Shown here: one piece after another, positions 34,001-46,764 of the stretch
Layout of the letters: each line of letters begins with the position of its first letter
Numbering within the stretch: the first letter of the stretch is position 1
Source of the DNA: Phoenix dactylifera
Lineage: Eukaryota > Streptophyta > Magnoliopsida > Arecales > Arecaceae
Assembly (NCBI RefSeq): GCF_009389715.1
Contig: NC_052404.1
Span: 6,532,745 to 6,596,744, forward strand
Length of the DNA: 64,000 bases
Direction: 5' to 3'
The notes under the pieces: model-generated
Told to the model about the DNA's origin: nothing
The model's input: the letters and a program-made list of their open reading frames with translations, nothing else
Databases searched by the model: none
Position numbers and translations under genes: made by a program

Positions 34001-34929
34001 TGGTCATTAGGGTGTGCTACTCAAAGAATGTCAACCTAGAATTTGCATTGACAACATTGCTGTAAATGGGCGTTGGATAATTTATTATTCTAAGCACATG
34101 TTTAGGTAATCGAAAGAAATTTGGATTTAAATTTTCATTGAATTTGTAAACCATAAAATTTATTTGAGCATGATCTATATAGACCACCACAATTTTAATT
34201 TAAATTTTTTGAGAAGAAAAAAACTCTTCAAATATTTTTTTTATCTTTTCTGCAAATCAATTCAGATTAATAGATTCAAGACTGGAATTTAGCTGGAAAC
34301 TTCGGCAGATTTGTTTTTTTAAAAAAAGGTACGAGCTTGATGGGTTTCTGGAGAAATATCGAAACGGATCATAAACAGAGAATTTTTTTGTGCCATATCA
34401 TGTCCTACGGCACATGTCACATCCAGCCCTGGCCCTAACGCGTGCACCGTGTCCGCTCCAGCCCTCAATCAAACGCCCCCTTTCCGACATTATACCCCTC
34501 CAATCCTCGCCAAGCCAAACATCGCGGTTCCTCTCTCCTCCCTCTCTTCCCATTACAACCCACGCCATTATTGCCTGCTCGCGCTCATAACTCAGCATCT
34601 TCCTCCCTCTCCTCTCTATCCCTTCCCCGTATTCTTTACCTTTATCCCTCCATAGACAACGAGAATAAAACCACAGCCGAAGAACGTGCGACTTATACCA
34701 CTCCCACTCCTCGTCCCTCCCTCCATTATTTAATCTAATGTAAACTCTAGACCAGTATTCCTACCTTCCTAGAGAACAAGGGTCCAATCGTGGCAGAGGA
34801 ATAGCAACAAAAGATATTACGAGGAAGAATAGGAGGAAGAAGAAGAGTATAAAAGGGTTAGAAGAATAATAAAAGAACAGGGTGTGGGGGGGGAGAGAGA
34901 GGGGAGGTGGAGGTATAGTAGGATCGGAA

Positions 34930-36279
34930 ATGTTGTGCCGGTGCTTGGGTGAGCGGCGGGTCCGCCAGATCCGGCGCGCCCTCCGGCGGGGGAAGCTCAC
35001 CTTCCTCTGCCTCTTCGTCACAGTCATCGTCCTCCGCGGCACCATCGGTGCCGGCAAATTTGGCACCCCCGAGCAGGACTTCAACGAGATCCGCCAGCGC
35101 CTCCGCCCCCACGGCTCCCTCCCCCACCGTGCCCTCGTCGAACAGCAAGCCGACCATTCCTCCGCTGCCACCGCCGGGAAAGCCTTCGTCGCCGACGAGG
35201 GCGACGACGATCCGCCGCGGGATCCCAACATTCCCTATTCGCTGGGCCCCAAGATCTCCGACTGGGACGAGCAGCGCGCCGCCTGGCTCCGCCGCCACCC
35301 GGAATCCCCTAACTTCTGGGGCCCCAACAAGCCCCGCGTCCTCCTCGTCACCGGCTCCTCCCCCAAGCCCTGCGAGAACCCCGTCGGCGACCACTACCTC
35401 CTCAAGTCCATCAAGAACAAGATCGACTACTGCCGCGTCCACGGCATCGAAATCTTCTACAACCTCGCCCTGCTCGACGCCGAGATGGCCGGTTTCTGGG
35501 CCAAGCTCCCTCTGATCCGCTCCCTCCTCCTCGCCCACCCAGAGGTCGAGTTCCTCTGGTGGATGGACTCCGACGCCATGTTCACCGACATGGCCTTCGA
35601 TCTCCCCTGGGAGCGCTACGCCCCCTTCAACCTCGTCATGCACGGCTGGAACGAGATGGTGTACGACGACAAGAACTGGATCGGCCTCAACACCGGCAGC
35701 TTCCTCCTCCGCAACTGCCAGTGGTCGCTCGACCTCCTCGACGCGTGGGCCCCAATGGGTCCCAAAGGCAAGGTCCGCACCGAGGCCGGCAAGGTCCTGA
35801 CCTCCTTCCTCAAGGACCGGCCGGTGTTCGAGGCCGACGACCAGTCGGCCATGGTGTACCTCCTCGTCACGCAGCGCGATCGCTGGGCCGACAAGGTCTA
35901 CCTCGAGAGCGCCTACTACCTCCACGGCTACTGGGGTATCCTCGTCGACCGGTACGAGGAGATGATCGAGAACTACCACCCAGGCCTCGGCGATCACCGG
36001 TGGCCCCTTGTGACTCACTTTGTCGGCTGCAAGCCCTGCGGCAAGTTCGGGGACTACCCCGTCGAGCGCTGCCTTAAGCAGATGGACCGGGCGTTCAACT
36101 TCGGTGACAACCAGATCCTCCAGATGTATGGCTTCACCCACAAATCGCTTGTCAGCCGGAGGGTGAAGAGGATCAGGAATGAGACGAGCAATCCGCTCGA
36201 TTTGACGAAGGACGAGCTCGGGCTGCTGCACCCGTCGTTCAAAGCTGCTGTCAAGGTCCCAAATGCTGCTGCATCCTGA
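34930..36279 (+). CDS. XXT: Xyloglucan 6-xylosyltransferase, GT34 family (XXT1/2-like)
   Basis: Golgi type II membrane glycosyltransferase that transfers xylose from UDP-xylose to the glucan backbone of xyloglucan. The 449-aa product is close to the usual about 460. Layout: short basic cytosolic tail (RCLGERRVRQIRRALRR), one transmembrane segment (about 22-36), stem with TIGAGKFGTPEQDFNEIRQ, then the GT34 catalytic domain. Clear family blocks are SLGPKISDWDEQRAAWL, KPCENPVGDHYLLKSIKNK, FLWWMDSDAMFTD (DxD metal-binding motif, residues 213-215), WIGLNTGSFLLRN, FEADDQSAMVYLL, HGYWGILVDRYEEMIENY and HFVGCKPCGKFGDYPVERC. It is intronless and GC3-rich, unlike nearby AT-rich DNA. I chose the ATG at 34930 because it gives the standard family start. 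An upstream GTG-led extension is in frame but not plausible. The XXT1/2 branch is favoured over XXT3-5 by the sequence after the transmembrane segment. Confidence 0.96.
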   Translation: MLCRCLGERRVRQIRRALRRGKLTFLCLFVTVIVLRGTIGAGKFGTPEQDFNEIRQRLRPHGSLPHRALVEQQADHSSAATAGKAFVADEGDDDPPRDPNIPYSLGPKISDWDEQRAAWLRRHPESPNFWGPNKPRVLLVTGSSPKPCENPVGDHYLLKSIKNKIDYCRVHGIEIFYNLALLDAEMAGFWAKLPLIRSLLLAHPEVEFLWWMDSDAMFTDMAFDLPWERYAPFNLVMHGWNEMVYDDKNWIGLNTGSFLLRNCQWSLDLLDAWAPMGPKGKVRTEAGKVLTSFLKDRPVFEADDQSAMVYLLVTQRDRWADKVYLESAYYLHGYWGILVDRYEEMIENYHPGLGDHRWPLVTHFVGCKPCGKFGDYPVERCLKQMDRAFNFGDNQILQMYGFTHKSLVSRRVKRIRNETSNPLDLTKDELGLLHPSFKAAVKVPNAAAS

Positions 36280-38848
36280 GAGTAAAATTGTTTGGTTCTT
36301 TTCTCTCTTTCTTTTTTGCTTTAGAGGTAACTTTTATTTAGATATCTATGATCGGAGGAGGCATGGGTTATAGATATATAATTATAATGTGATGTTCTGG
36401 TTCTTTGTGCTTATTTGCGGACAGTTGTCTGACCTATGCATGTAGGAATTGGGCTACTAATTCAAATCTACTACCTCTTTCATGGATTCCTATTGTCTTG
36501 CTGAAAGCATCGATTTTTGTCAGAACTATATGGTGTCAAAGTTTTAAATACTGTGGGATGGAGCCGTCCCGGTTTAAACATGGAATGGGGATGATGGATG
36601 CCCTGTTTGATTCATTTCCAGGCTCGTCCCATCCCGACACTTAGGGATGCTAGGATGCTCCTACCAGTATTTAAAAAATTATGGGTTCCCCTTACAAATC
36701 GAACTGAAGCACAACATTCTGGGTGCTTATTTTCGGACAATTCTCTCATGTATGCATCTAAGGATCTAGAGAGCAATCCAAAATTGTCTCCTTTTTATGG
36801 CTTTCTTATTGTTCTTTTGGCATTTTGTTTAAGAATCTAACAAGTCTTACTCAAAGGCCGTAGATTCCTTGTTTCTTAGCTCTTATTGCTCAAAAGTTCT
36901 CCGCTGGTTTGCTTCAGTGGCTTCTTTTGATTAGGCATTTTCTATTACAATCGCACATAACGACAAGCTTGATAAAACTACAATTTTGTCATTCTCTAAC
37001 AACCTTAGATGCAAGCTATTGTGCTTTGCACTTTCCTAGTAGATTGTTCTAATGCCTTTGTTTCATTGTATTTTGTTGGATTCATGCTAAGTTTTGTGTC
37101 TCCTGTAGACAAAGCTTTTTCTACCTTTCTGTGAGAAGAAGCCACTTGACTTGTGGACGAGAAAACATCATTCACCAATTTTGCGGGTTCTCAAGATGTG
37201 TCATTTGATTTTTCTTTCTCATTTCATGGATGAAAAGGTTAGTTTTGTCGATTAATGGTGACTTGGATCAAGTCATGTACTTGACTACATTTGTGTGGAG
37301 CTGCCCTATCACATTAATGGAAATGCACTATGATCTTTTATAGTGGTGAGTTTTTTTGGATCCACAAACAATATATGACACTTCTTGTGCCCTTGTGTGG
37401 ACACTTAAAACTGAAAGAGCTACACAGTTCTCCTCTCAAGACACATCTACCTGACCTTTTCTTTTCTTTTTAATCTACTCAAAGAATAATTAAGCATCCG
37501 CTCTACTTAGTGGGCTTCAAATCTCTGCTCGTCTCTGGATGGTAACCTAGTTTAAAATCATCTCTAATTTCATTTCTTGCTTTCTTTAAATTGTGTGAGA
37601 AATTCTTTCGAATTTAACTAGAAAAATGTAAAGCTGCATTAAAATTTATTATGTATTTGATTCAGCTTGCCTATCTTTTATACTTGTTTCTACCTTTTGA
37701 TATGAATTTAGCTTTTCTATGTTTTATTTTCTTATGGTAACTTTTAAAGGATTTTTAATTCTCAAAGCATTTGAAGCAAAATTCATGACCCAATACCTTC
37801 TCCATAAATTCTTGACTCAATACCTTCATCATAGAAGTTTTTATTTCTGTAAGCAGAATTGTGTTGTTTCTGGTGACAGCAGCCAGTGTTTTTTTGTGCC
37901 ACCTGTTGGTTTGCTGAAAAGTTGCCAGCCATGCTTTTCTTTGTACTTCGGGGTTCAAGGTTTCCCTTTTCAGAAGTACCAACCAGGTGTTATAAACCTT
38001 TCACACCACCACTCGTTATCTCCTTCCTCTTATTTGTCTTCTTCCATAATAACAAGCTCAACTATGTACTATCATTCAATAGTAATTACTGCTCTAATAG
38101 ATAGGGGAAATCAATATCAACACTAAATGCTCTGCCATCACTTTTCATGTTTATGCTGGAATGAAAGTGGTATTTATTAATAAAATTAACCTTGATATCC
38201 ATTTCTTCCTGTGGTCTTCAAGTGATAAGGGAACTGCTATAACTTCTTGTTCTGTGTTCTTCAATCTTTTTCTATTTTTGTTTATTTATTTTTTGGACAT
38301 TGTGAATCATTTGCCATCCATTCGCATAACAACGAAAACTTTTGTATTTTGGGTTAGCATGGTGGTTTTTAAGATTGAATACATAAGTGATGCAAGTTGA
38401 TTATAACCTATTAAGAAATTGCGGTTTAGGTGTTGTATCTTTACTGAGATAGATTTCAGATAATATTGTCTTGGGAATTCAGTTCATGCGAGCGATTATT
38501 TGGGAACATATTGAAGGTGAAAGTATTCTGACCATGCCTTACGTCTTCGATCTTTTATTGAGAAAATTACAGGATTCTCTTTCCATGGATGCAGCCTAGA
38601 TAATGCAGATTTTTGCATGTTCTTTTTCTCTCCTTATTTCTTATGTGATTCTCTATTATTTGCTTCCTTGTATTTTAAGGCATGGAGAGGATTGGACCCA
38701 GTGTTGGATTTGTTCCATTGTTTGAGTATTCAACAATGCTGGTTAGATTTGTTGGTAGACACAAGCTTGAGATGCCCCCACATTAATGGAAGCATAGAGG
38801 CCTTTGTGGTTTGAAGCAACTAATATACTGTATTGTTGTGGAAAAATT

Positions 38849-39016
38849 GAGGATTATGCAGTGCCCACCATTTCAAGAGACCATGACTTGGGTGGTTATG
38901 GATACTTAATGCTCGAGCCTATGAGGATTATGCAGTGCATACCTTTTGCAGGAGGCCATGTCTTGGGTGGTTATGGATACTTGATGCTTGAGCCTATGAA
39001 GGAGACCCATGGTTAT
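38849..39016 (+). repeat. 84-bp imperfect tandem duplication
   Basis: GAGGATTATGCAGTGC begins at 38849 and again at 38933. Both copies share CCATG(A/T)CTTGGGTGGTTATGG and ATGCTYGAGCCTATGA. Several substitutions separate them. No coding significance is evident. Confidence 0.8.
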
Positions 39017-41995
39017 TGGATTATGAGTAATTTAAAAGAGGAAAAAGTAGCTAATCATTCAGGGTTCAAAAGGAGAAGGTTTATGTGGTGCAAAGTACAA
39101 GAAGTGGGCCTTGTAGATTAGGGCTCACTGAATGGTGCATGAGACATGTTTTATTGATAAAGAGTAGTTACTTGAGTCTTGAGTAAGTATGAACTCAAAA
39201 TTACTAGAAGAAGATAATTAGAGGATTTAAAGTTCAGATTAGTTCTTGAGGTAAATTTTACATCCAAGGGGGGTGAGTATTCATTAATGATTGGCTACAA
39301 TAGTTTCTTTGTCAAAGATGAAGCGAAGTTATTGGGAGCGCAAAGGAGGTTAACAACATATGATCTACATGAGGTCAGAAAACATTTGGAGGATCATAGC
39401 AGGGTGATTTATGTTAACTTCAGGAAATGCTAACTGAAGTTGCAGTCTTCTTAGTTGCTTGTTGCAGGATATATATTAACATGCTTATAGGCTTAATAAA
39501 AATTGCATGTTACTTGTAAAATAGTGAACCATTAAATTGAATTTGAAGGCATATACAGTTACATCTCTCCCCTAAGGCAATTGATATTCATGAATTTAAA
39601 GTATTTCTCAGGGGTGGCTATTCAGGGATGCTAGCTTCCATGCTTTTTTTTCTAAACTATGGAGCAATTTTCAGTGAAATATGTCCATACAGAGGGAATT
39701 TTGAAGGCAGGGAAATTAAGAATTTTAAACTTTCTTGCCTCCTAAGACTCAAGTTTTATAGATGCTATGCAGGGGATGCATGGTCATTTCTCAATTTCAG
39801 TGAAGGTTTTCCCTTGAAGCTTATTGCAATCAAGGTGTTTCATTGGGGTATAGATGTTCTGGAATTAAAAAAATAAGGCGACATGCTTAATGCCTTGATG
39901 CCAGCTTAGATGTCTTGCATATTTATTGTTCAGTTTCTGAAATCTAGTATTTTTAAAGCTATTGTCTTGCATATTTATTGCTGAGTTGCATCTCCGGTTG
40001 TTACACAGCTTAGATGAGCAATCATTGTATACCATTCCTTGGACAAGGGATGCAGTTATGTCTTTGACACCTAGCCATTTGACTTGGGATGGGTGGTGTT
40101 ATTGGCTCTTGGTTGTGGTGTAATTTGGTCAGCATAGATCTATGCATCCATTGGAGTTGGTCCAGGTTCTAGCTGAACTTGACTCTATTCGATGTCAAAT
40201 CTTTAAACCCAAGCTCAGCTAGGCTTAGCCTGACTTGACGGGTTGAAACCTGGACCTGAGCCTGCTGAGAATTGGGCTCTTGCTGCTTTAAGGAGTTAAT
40301 GATTTTTAGATTTCTTTGCAAGGGAGGGGAGCTGCTGAGGACAGCCAACTTTCTGATTTAACAGCGTTAGACCTTCGATGTCTTTATGGCTATTTGGCAA
40401 ATATTGGTTCTTTGGCCAAGCATAGGACTGCTTGCTGAGTGGTAGCTGCATCAAGGATGGTGACAATCCAGTGATTCATCCTCTTGAAGATGCAAATGAT
40501 CACAATTTTATTCAGATATCTCTTTATCCTGATACTGTATTTTGTTGACTATGTACGTTAGTGCTTTGCATCTTCTTTTTCTTTGTTTCAAATATTATAA
40601 AGGTTATTGACATTATTCATCATATTCAATTCTTATTCTCCAGGTATTTTTACATACAAGTAGGCATTTCAGTCCAAATTAGATATTTTTCTGGATTTGT
40701 TTTGGTCATCGTACAATAATTTATAAGGGTTTAATGCATTTAGTTTTATTATATTTTCAGTACTTTGTTGTAGGCTGTACTTCTTCAGGGTTATGGATTT
40801 CATCCCAACCTTGGTATCATGCTTTGCAAGACATGTACTCCTTTTAGATTTGTGTGGGTTGTCGTACAAGAAGTTACATTGGTTTCGTCCGTTCCATAGG
40901 AAGATATTATTTCAGTTTGACTGGATAATTTTGAGTTGATTTTCCTAAGTGGGTTCCCTTGTTTGCGACCAAAGTTAACTAATCTCTTTGAGTTTGATTG
41001 GTCTCCATGCATGTGGAGGCAGCAAGCCACCAGCAGCATAAGAGCAATGCTTCTGTTGGTAAAGTTTCTGAACTTATTTGGCTTTCTTGTATTGTTGCCC
41101 AAGACACTGGTCTTTGATTCGCTGTTGCCCATGAAATGAAATTGCTAGCTCGAGCCCAAAGCAATATATGGGAAGAGGTTTTCGTGTTGCAATACTTACA
41201 AGAGTAAACAAGTAGAGTCATACCTTCATTTCGAGATGTTTGGTCTTGGCACGGTGTTAAATAACTGCAGAAAATTCTTCTTCTCTGCATTTCAAGAGCT
41301 TTCTTCTTGCTTTAACCCTCCAACACTCATCAACAGGATCACCATAGAATGTGAAACCTATTTATCAAGAGTTACAACAAGCATTGGCACCAGCAGATTG
41401 AAGTGTATATATTAGCATTGACATGGAGATCAATCTCTACGTAAATACAAGCTAGCATCAATGTAAAAATCCATTTTGCACCTACTTCAGATCCTGTCGC
41501 TAGGATTATTGTCGATATCCTTAAACCTTCGCAAAGGAGAAAGGGCCATATCTCCACACCCCAGACCTCAGCGAACAGCAGCTAGAAATGATCACCGGCG
41601 CCTGATCTATGATTCTGTACATTTGGTGTTGAGCCTCCCAAAGAATAGATTGGCTACCTGACATTCAAATTCTAGGTTAGATTTTTTAGAATTTAGATGT
41701 GGTTAGTTACAAGAAGCAAATAAAATATTCTGAGAGAGAGAAAATAATCTTAAAATACTTGACTTCAAAATAAAGGATCGTTATAAAATTTAACAAGATC
41801 CTAGAGAAGTGGAACTGGAATACATTTTTTGAACTTGGCGTGTTTTAAAAACTCAAAACTCCCTCCCCATTTCTGTTTTTGTCTTCGCAACAACAAACAC
41901 CTAGAAGATCTCTCTCTCTCTCTCTCTGTCTCGTAAAATCTCCTTAACTGATAATTCTATCAGCTTCGAACCGTCCCAAACGGTAGCCAACAGAA

Positions 41996-42016
41996 AAGAG
42001 AGAGAGAGAGAGAGAG
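41996..42016. repeat. (GA)n tract in the leader of the 507-aa gene
   Basis: GAGAGAGAGA run about 100 bp upstream of the ATG at 42120, with a (CT)n run at 41909-41928 further up. Such tracts are common in plant promoters and 5' leaders and can bind GAGA-type (BBR/BPC) factors; a role here is inference. Confidence 0.7.
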
Positions 42017-42119
42017 TCCCACCACCTTAGGACTCTCTTTGTTTGCTTTATCTCTCCCATTTCAAAAGTTGTTAAATCTCCCCGCTCTGATTCAGATAGG
42101 TGAGAGGAAAAAAAAAAGA

Positions 42120-43643
42120 ATGGGAGATGTTCAGCTCCCTCTTAAGCTCTCAACCTCTTACTACATCGGCGTCTCGACGTCCAATCTAGGAGAGGACACC
42201 TCCCAAACCTCCAATGCAACTCTGTTCACCTTCACCAAGCCCACATTTAGGTTCTTTAGATTGCGAAATTCCACCAAAAACAAAAAAAGCCTTGGAACCA
42301 AAGATGGCAACCCAAAGAAGGTTACGGTCTCACTGCATTGGCCATTCTTCAGCGTCGTCGAGTCCCAAGGATTGGAGACCGGCTCTCCCTCGTCCAGCAA
42401 AGATACTTTGAGCAGCAGCCGCATCAGCGTCAACAATAAAGGAGATGGCATCGAATCACTTGCAAGCCATAAGAGCCCTCTCGAGAAGTCATCGACGGTC
42501 TCATCCGTGTCGCCGTCATCGGTGCTTGGCCAGAAGTTGTTCATCGAAAAAGAGGGTGACCGTAATGAAAATGGCTTTGAATCTTCTGTAAGTTGCAAGG
42601 ATGCACCAAAGTTGTCATATGCGGTGGAAGGCGAGAAAGATATGGGATGGGATACCTCTAAATCTTTTGCCAAGTATGATCACCAGCACCAGTTGTCGAG
42701 GTCTACTCCTTGCAATGTTGTCGAGCAAGGAGGGGCCAGCTTTGTCGACGGCGGTGATGAGTATATTGAACTGGATCCAGCTTTGGGATGGGATACCTCT
42801 AAATCTTTTGCGAAGTATGATCACCAGTTGTCGAGGTCTGCTCCTTGCAATGTTGGAGCGAGCTTTGTGAAAGATATCAACGACGACGGTGATGAGTATA
42901 TCGAACTGGAGCTCTCCAAATCCGAGTCTTGTTCTATTTACGGTGATCCATTGACGAGCTTGAGGAGATCCAGCGGTAGTGACATCCTCAAGCTTGAAGC
43001 CGGCAATATGATAGAAAATAATAGCAGTGAAATTAGTGACGAGGAGATCCACCAATGGGATGACTTCTGTTCGTCTGAAGGTCACGACGCCAACCCAGGA
43101 AAGGCATCCGAGGTTGCACCAAACTTGGCCGAGAGCAAGAAAACGTTAGCATGTAAAGGGGATAATCCTTTCTTGGTCGTCAAGTTATTTGAGAGGTTTT
43201 CAGTGTTCAGTCCCCTTGGTCTTTTCATGGGCAGAATGATACGTGCCATCGACTTTTTACGAGGCTCATATTCGGCGATATTCTGGATGAATTTGAAGAA
43301 AAGAATCGTGCTTTTAGCTGCATCGCAGATAAATCTCAAGACGAAGCAAGTTGTCAAGAACAGGATAAGTGGAGGAGGAGGAGGAGAAGTAGAGCTGTGG
43401 AAGAAGAACATCCCGATGGGAAGGCGCTGCCGGGTGCTGGAGCTGGAAGATTACTCTTGCGGAAATGGGGAAAAATTGGCGACGGCGGCGGCGGCGGCCA
43501 AGGATGATGCGGCGGATGCTTGCATGAATTCCCGAGGGGACAGAATGATGGCTGAGGGATCATCTCTCCGTGAATTGATGGAAATGGCGGCCGAAGCTCC
43601 AGTATTCAATTGGAACCCAAAAGAAGCAAGGTCATTGCACTAG
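42120..43643 (+). CDS. Unrecognised 507-aa plant protein with an internal 47-codon duplication
   Basis: Single-exon gene from ATG 42120 (MGDVQLPLKLSTSYY). No domain I can name. The first about 170 residues are Ser-rich and low complexity, probably disordered. Residues about 175-265 hold two in-frame copies of a 47-codon unit (GWDTSKSFAKYDHQ, LSRSxPCNV, GASFV, GDEYIEL). Then comes an acidic stretch (SDEEIHQWDDF), a hydrophobic-basic segment (about 355-430; FSVFSPLGLFMGRMIRAI, YSAIFWMNLKKRIVLLAAS), and a C-terminal MGRRCRVLELEDYS motif followed by an Ala-rich run. That motif resembles the MGxKCRPLxF motif of some small uncharacterised plant proteins, and GDEYIEL recalls the DDYIDLE-type N-terminal box of MAKR proteins. 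Both are weak resemblances. A GA-rich leader precedes it. Likely a real gene: the frame is open for more than 500 codons. Confidence 0.75.
   Translation: MGDVQLPLKLSTSYYIGVSTSNLGEDTSQTSNATLFTFTKPTFRFFRLRNSTKNKKSLGTKDGNPKKVTVSLHWPFFSVVESQGLETGSPSSSKDTLSSSRISVNNKGDGIESLASHKSPLEKSSTVSSVSPSSVLGQKLFIEKEGDRNENGFESSVSCKDAPKLSYAVEGEKDMGWDTSKSFAKYDHQHQLSRSTPCNVVEQGGASFVDGGDEYIELDPALGWDTSKSFAKYDHQLSRSAPCNVGASFVKDINDDGDEYIELELSKSESCSIYGDPLTSLRRSSGSDILKLEAGNMIENNSSEISDEEIHQWDDFCSSEGHDANPGKASEVAPNLAESKKTLACKGDNPFLVVKLFERFSVFSPLGLFMGRMIRAIDFLRGSYSAIFWMNLKKRIVLLAASQINLKTKQVVKNRISGGGGGEVELWKKNIPMGRRCRVLELEDYSCGNGEKLATAAAAAKDDAADACMNSRGDRMMAEGSSLRELMEMAAEAPVFNWNPKEARSLH
42644..42919 (+). repeat. 141-bp in-frame tandem duplication inside the 507-aa gene
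   Basis: GGGATGGGATACCTCTAAAT begins at 42644 and 42785, exactly 141 bp (47 codons) apart. The copies differ by small in-frame indels (CACCAGCACCAG versus CACCAG; GTCGAGCAAGGAGG missing in copy 2) and a few substitutions. Confidence 0.93.
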
Positions 43644-43807
43644 TAGTGTTTGTCTGCAAGCATGTTTGTTGGCTGCGTTTCTCTTATCTCATTTTCCTTT
43701 GTTGGTTCTAGAGCTCACTCTGTTCTTCAAATAAGTAACAACTTGTTACGTTGACTGGTTTGGTTCTGATTTTAGTTTGGACTATGGTAAATAAATTTCT
43801 ATCTTTT

Positions 43808-43851
<44 letters not shown>

Positions 43852-46764
43852 CAAGTCCAATTAGATCTTAATCATAGTGTATTTAGTTTTAGAATTGTCG
43901 TGTTGATGTTAATAGAGTAATGGTTTTCACATTGTTTTGGTTCTGATTTTAGTTTGGACTGTGGTAAATAAATTTATGTATTTGTGATATATATTTCTAA
44001 GTCCAGTTGGATGTTAATCATAGTATATATGATCTATGAATTGTAGATTTTTAACTAATAGGATCTACTCTCATTGCCTTACCAACTTTGGCTCTGACCA
44101 CAGTTGAGCATGCTAATTGATGCATGAACTCTTGGATACTAATTTGAAGCCATGAAGCTCTGGGATAAAATTTGTTCATCTAGTCGAACCACCTTCGACG
44201 CATCCATGAAAGACACAGACCAAATTTATATCTTGTTTCCAGGGGACATAGTCAATTTTCAGCATTCAGAAAACTTTTTCTCTGATTGTAGATGGAATAG
44301 ATGGTCGAATTTGGCAGCCCAAACTAAGACGGTCATTTTTGATTATCTATTACTCCAAGAATAAAGATCATCAAGCTCCTGAAAATTCCCTCTGGCATTC
44401 TAAAATCAACATGTTCATGGATGCAGCAATTTCATTGACGGCAAGATCCATTCTTGTTGCTGAACAGATAGTTGCATGGAAGGGTATCCTCCTAGAATAG
44501 CTGCTAATATGAATAATAGAAACTCTGCTATCATCATTATGTACAATGTAGTCTAAGACAGAAAAATATATAGAGTTGAACATAATGAAATAAGAAATTT
44601 AAAGGCTTTGAGGTTGAATCAATCATCTTGAAAAGAATTAGGCCAAAATTTAAGATATATTTTGAAAAAATGAAATTCCCATGCTACAATCTCATACCCC
44701 CGAGATTAGGAACTTAGAGTAACGGAGATGACTATGATCACTTGGATCAAAGGTTCCTAATCTATACATTTTTCCTATCTTTGTCCACTAGTAGATCCTT
44801 AGGGTTTCTTCAACACTTCTGAGTTCCCCGCAGCCTTTGCAAGAGCAATCAAGTTGCAGATTTGCTTTCTAACTGCTGCGATCCTTGGTTCTCTGACTTT
44901 CCCTCCGGGTTTATGCATCTGGTAAATGCCAATGCCATCCAATATACCTTCTTTAGAACTTTTTATCGGATGATATTTTCTCTATGTACCTTCTATGTCC
45001 TAGATCCCCGTATCAGAAACATGCAAGGCTTTTAAAGAGAAGCCGAGCTTATGGTTCCAATGACTCCCATTAAGACTAGGACAAGGTTGGCGGGGGCAGG
45101 TGAGGTGTTTATAAGGTCATTAGGGCCCTTTGGGCTGATGCTGCTACTCTCTCATATGCGAAGGAGACTTGAGGAGGGGATTTTGCAGGGGAGATTTTTG
45201 TGAATATCCTGATGTAATCTTGCAGAATGACTCTTGATTTATCGGATACTTATCTAATAGAAAAAACCTCCTCCATGGTCCAAGGTTTCTCCATGGACGA
45301 TGGATGATGGAGAAGGTAAAAAACAACGGCTGTTGAAACGTCACACCAGGCCATTGCAAATAGTTTGGAAGAGCTATGAGACATTATATATATGTATACT
45401 AATGGGGTTACAATGTGATTGCCAATTCATTTTTATGATGGTTATGTAACAAGAACTGGATTTTTATTTTTCATTATTATTCATCATCTCGTTTCGATCA
45501 AAAACTCGACCTTTTTATTAAATAGATAAACAAACGTGTTAGCCCATTTTATATAAAATAGAAGGGTCCAGTGGAGCCAATCTGCTAGTCTGAGTTTATG
45601 ACTATATTAATATGGCCCTAGCCGATTTTTTATAATATAAATCACTTTCATATTAATCCAACCTATTTATTAAACAATTTAATACAATCGAGCATGTCAA
45701 GCCTCTAAACCTTAACCTGACCTGCCCATTAAGGATTAGTATTCCTTTGTTCAGCTTCCTATACGAGTAGCAATCCTGATCGAAGTTTTAAGTTAACATA
45801 GAGTAAATAGGTTGACTGCTCCTGACTACAACCTGGGGTTAAGTAATTTATTTCTTGATTAAGTAGAATAAATAAATTCCCAAGGTTAAAAATTGCGTAT
45901 CAATTTTTTTTCCTTTGGAAAAAGCAGTTTAATCCAAAGACTTCGGCCGTAAAAAAAGATGAAATAACTGGAGTAAAATCCCTCTTGTTCGGCTTCCAAT
46001 CGTGTCAAGGATTTTATCACAAAGTTCTAATTAGATGGTGCACAAAGAACCTCTAGTAAGAAAGCACGATCGCAACTTGAAAAGCAAAGGTTTAAGATAT
46101 TGCCGAGTGAAATGTAATCTTGCCAGAATGTGCAGAAAGATTATTTTAGCTGGTAAAAAAGACCAATCCGTCTCGCTTGAAGCTATGTTTCAGGCCAGTG
46201 ACATCCAGCCCTTGCCAAAGTATGAAATAAAAAAGTAGCACACTTACCCAACTTATAGCTTAACAATCAAATCTTTTTCAAAGCTCTTCAGTCCCGCATT
46301 CATATCACGACAGGGAGAATAATATAGTTTTGCACACAATCTGACCAAACAGTCGAGTTTATCATTAGAATAATTTCTGGAAAAGGTTTCTCCAGAAAGT
46401 TGATGCAAATGACACCAGGAACTTTTCAATGGCATGTAATCCATCACTAGCATAGTCATTTTACTTGATCAGCAATACCTCAAGTGGTCACAAGGATGCT
46501 ATTCATGAAATAATGAAAGAAAAGAAAACTAGACTCCAAAAATTTCAACCAGACATGATTTTTTTTCGAAAGGTACATTTAGACAAGGATGTAAATAACA
46601 AATCAGCATTCACCACTTACAACATGCACAAACTTACATTGTTCTTATTGTTTCTTTTTATGCTCACCTTTCAAGAGGCACATATAAAGGTGTAGAAAGT
46701 TATCTTGAGATAAATAAATTAAGCCTACAAGTTAATACAATCTAAATACAAGTAGATCAATATA
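43644..46764. other. Intergenic region between the 507-aa gene and TPR
   Basis: Nothing coding recognised. A (TA)n microsatellite (43810-43849) and an imperfect repeat of the TTTAGTTTGGACTRTGGTAA motif (43771 and 43950) lie just after the 507-aa gene. The rest is AT-rich. Confidence 0.45.
43810..43849. repeat. (TA)n microsatellite, about 40 bp
   Basis: Pure TA repeat about 170 bp after the stop codon of the 507-aa gene. Confidence 0.95.

Larger units (their letters stand above)
36280..42119. other. Intergenic region between XXT and the 507-aa gene
   Basis: Presumed XXT 3' UTR first, then about 5.7 kb with no recognisable gene. An 84-bp imperfect tandem duplication (38849-39016) is listed separately. 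CT and GA microsatellites lie at 41909-41928 and 41996-42016, in the likely promoter or leader of the next gene. Confidence 0.5.

Noticed and set aside
34858..36231. A 457-codon ORF on the minus strand, antisense to XXT
   Set aside because: It is the shadow of a very GC3-rich gene. Its product is low-complexity Val/Ala/Glu-rich with no domain, while the plus-strand frame is a full GT34 enzyme.
38804..39121. 105-aa ORF with an internal repeat
   Set aside because: The repeat is explained by the 84-bp DNA duplication. There is no domain, no splice context and no codon bias.
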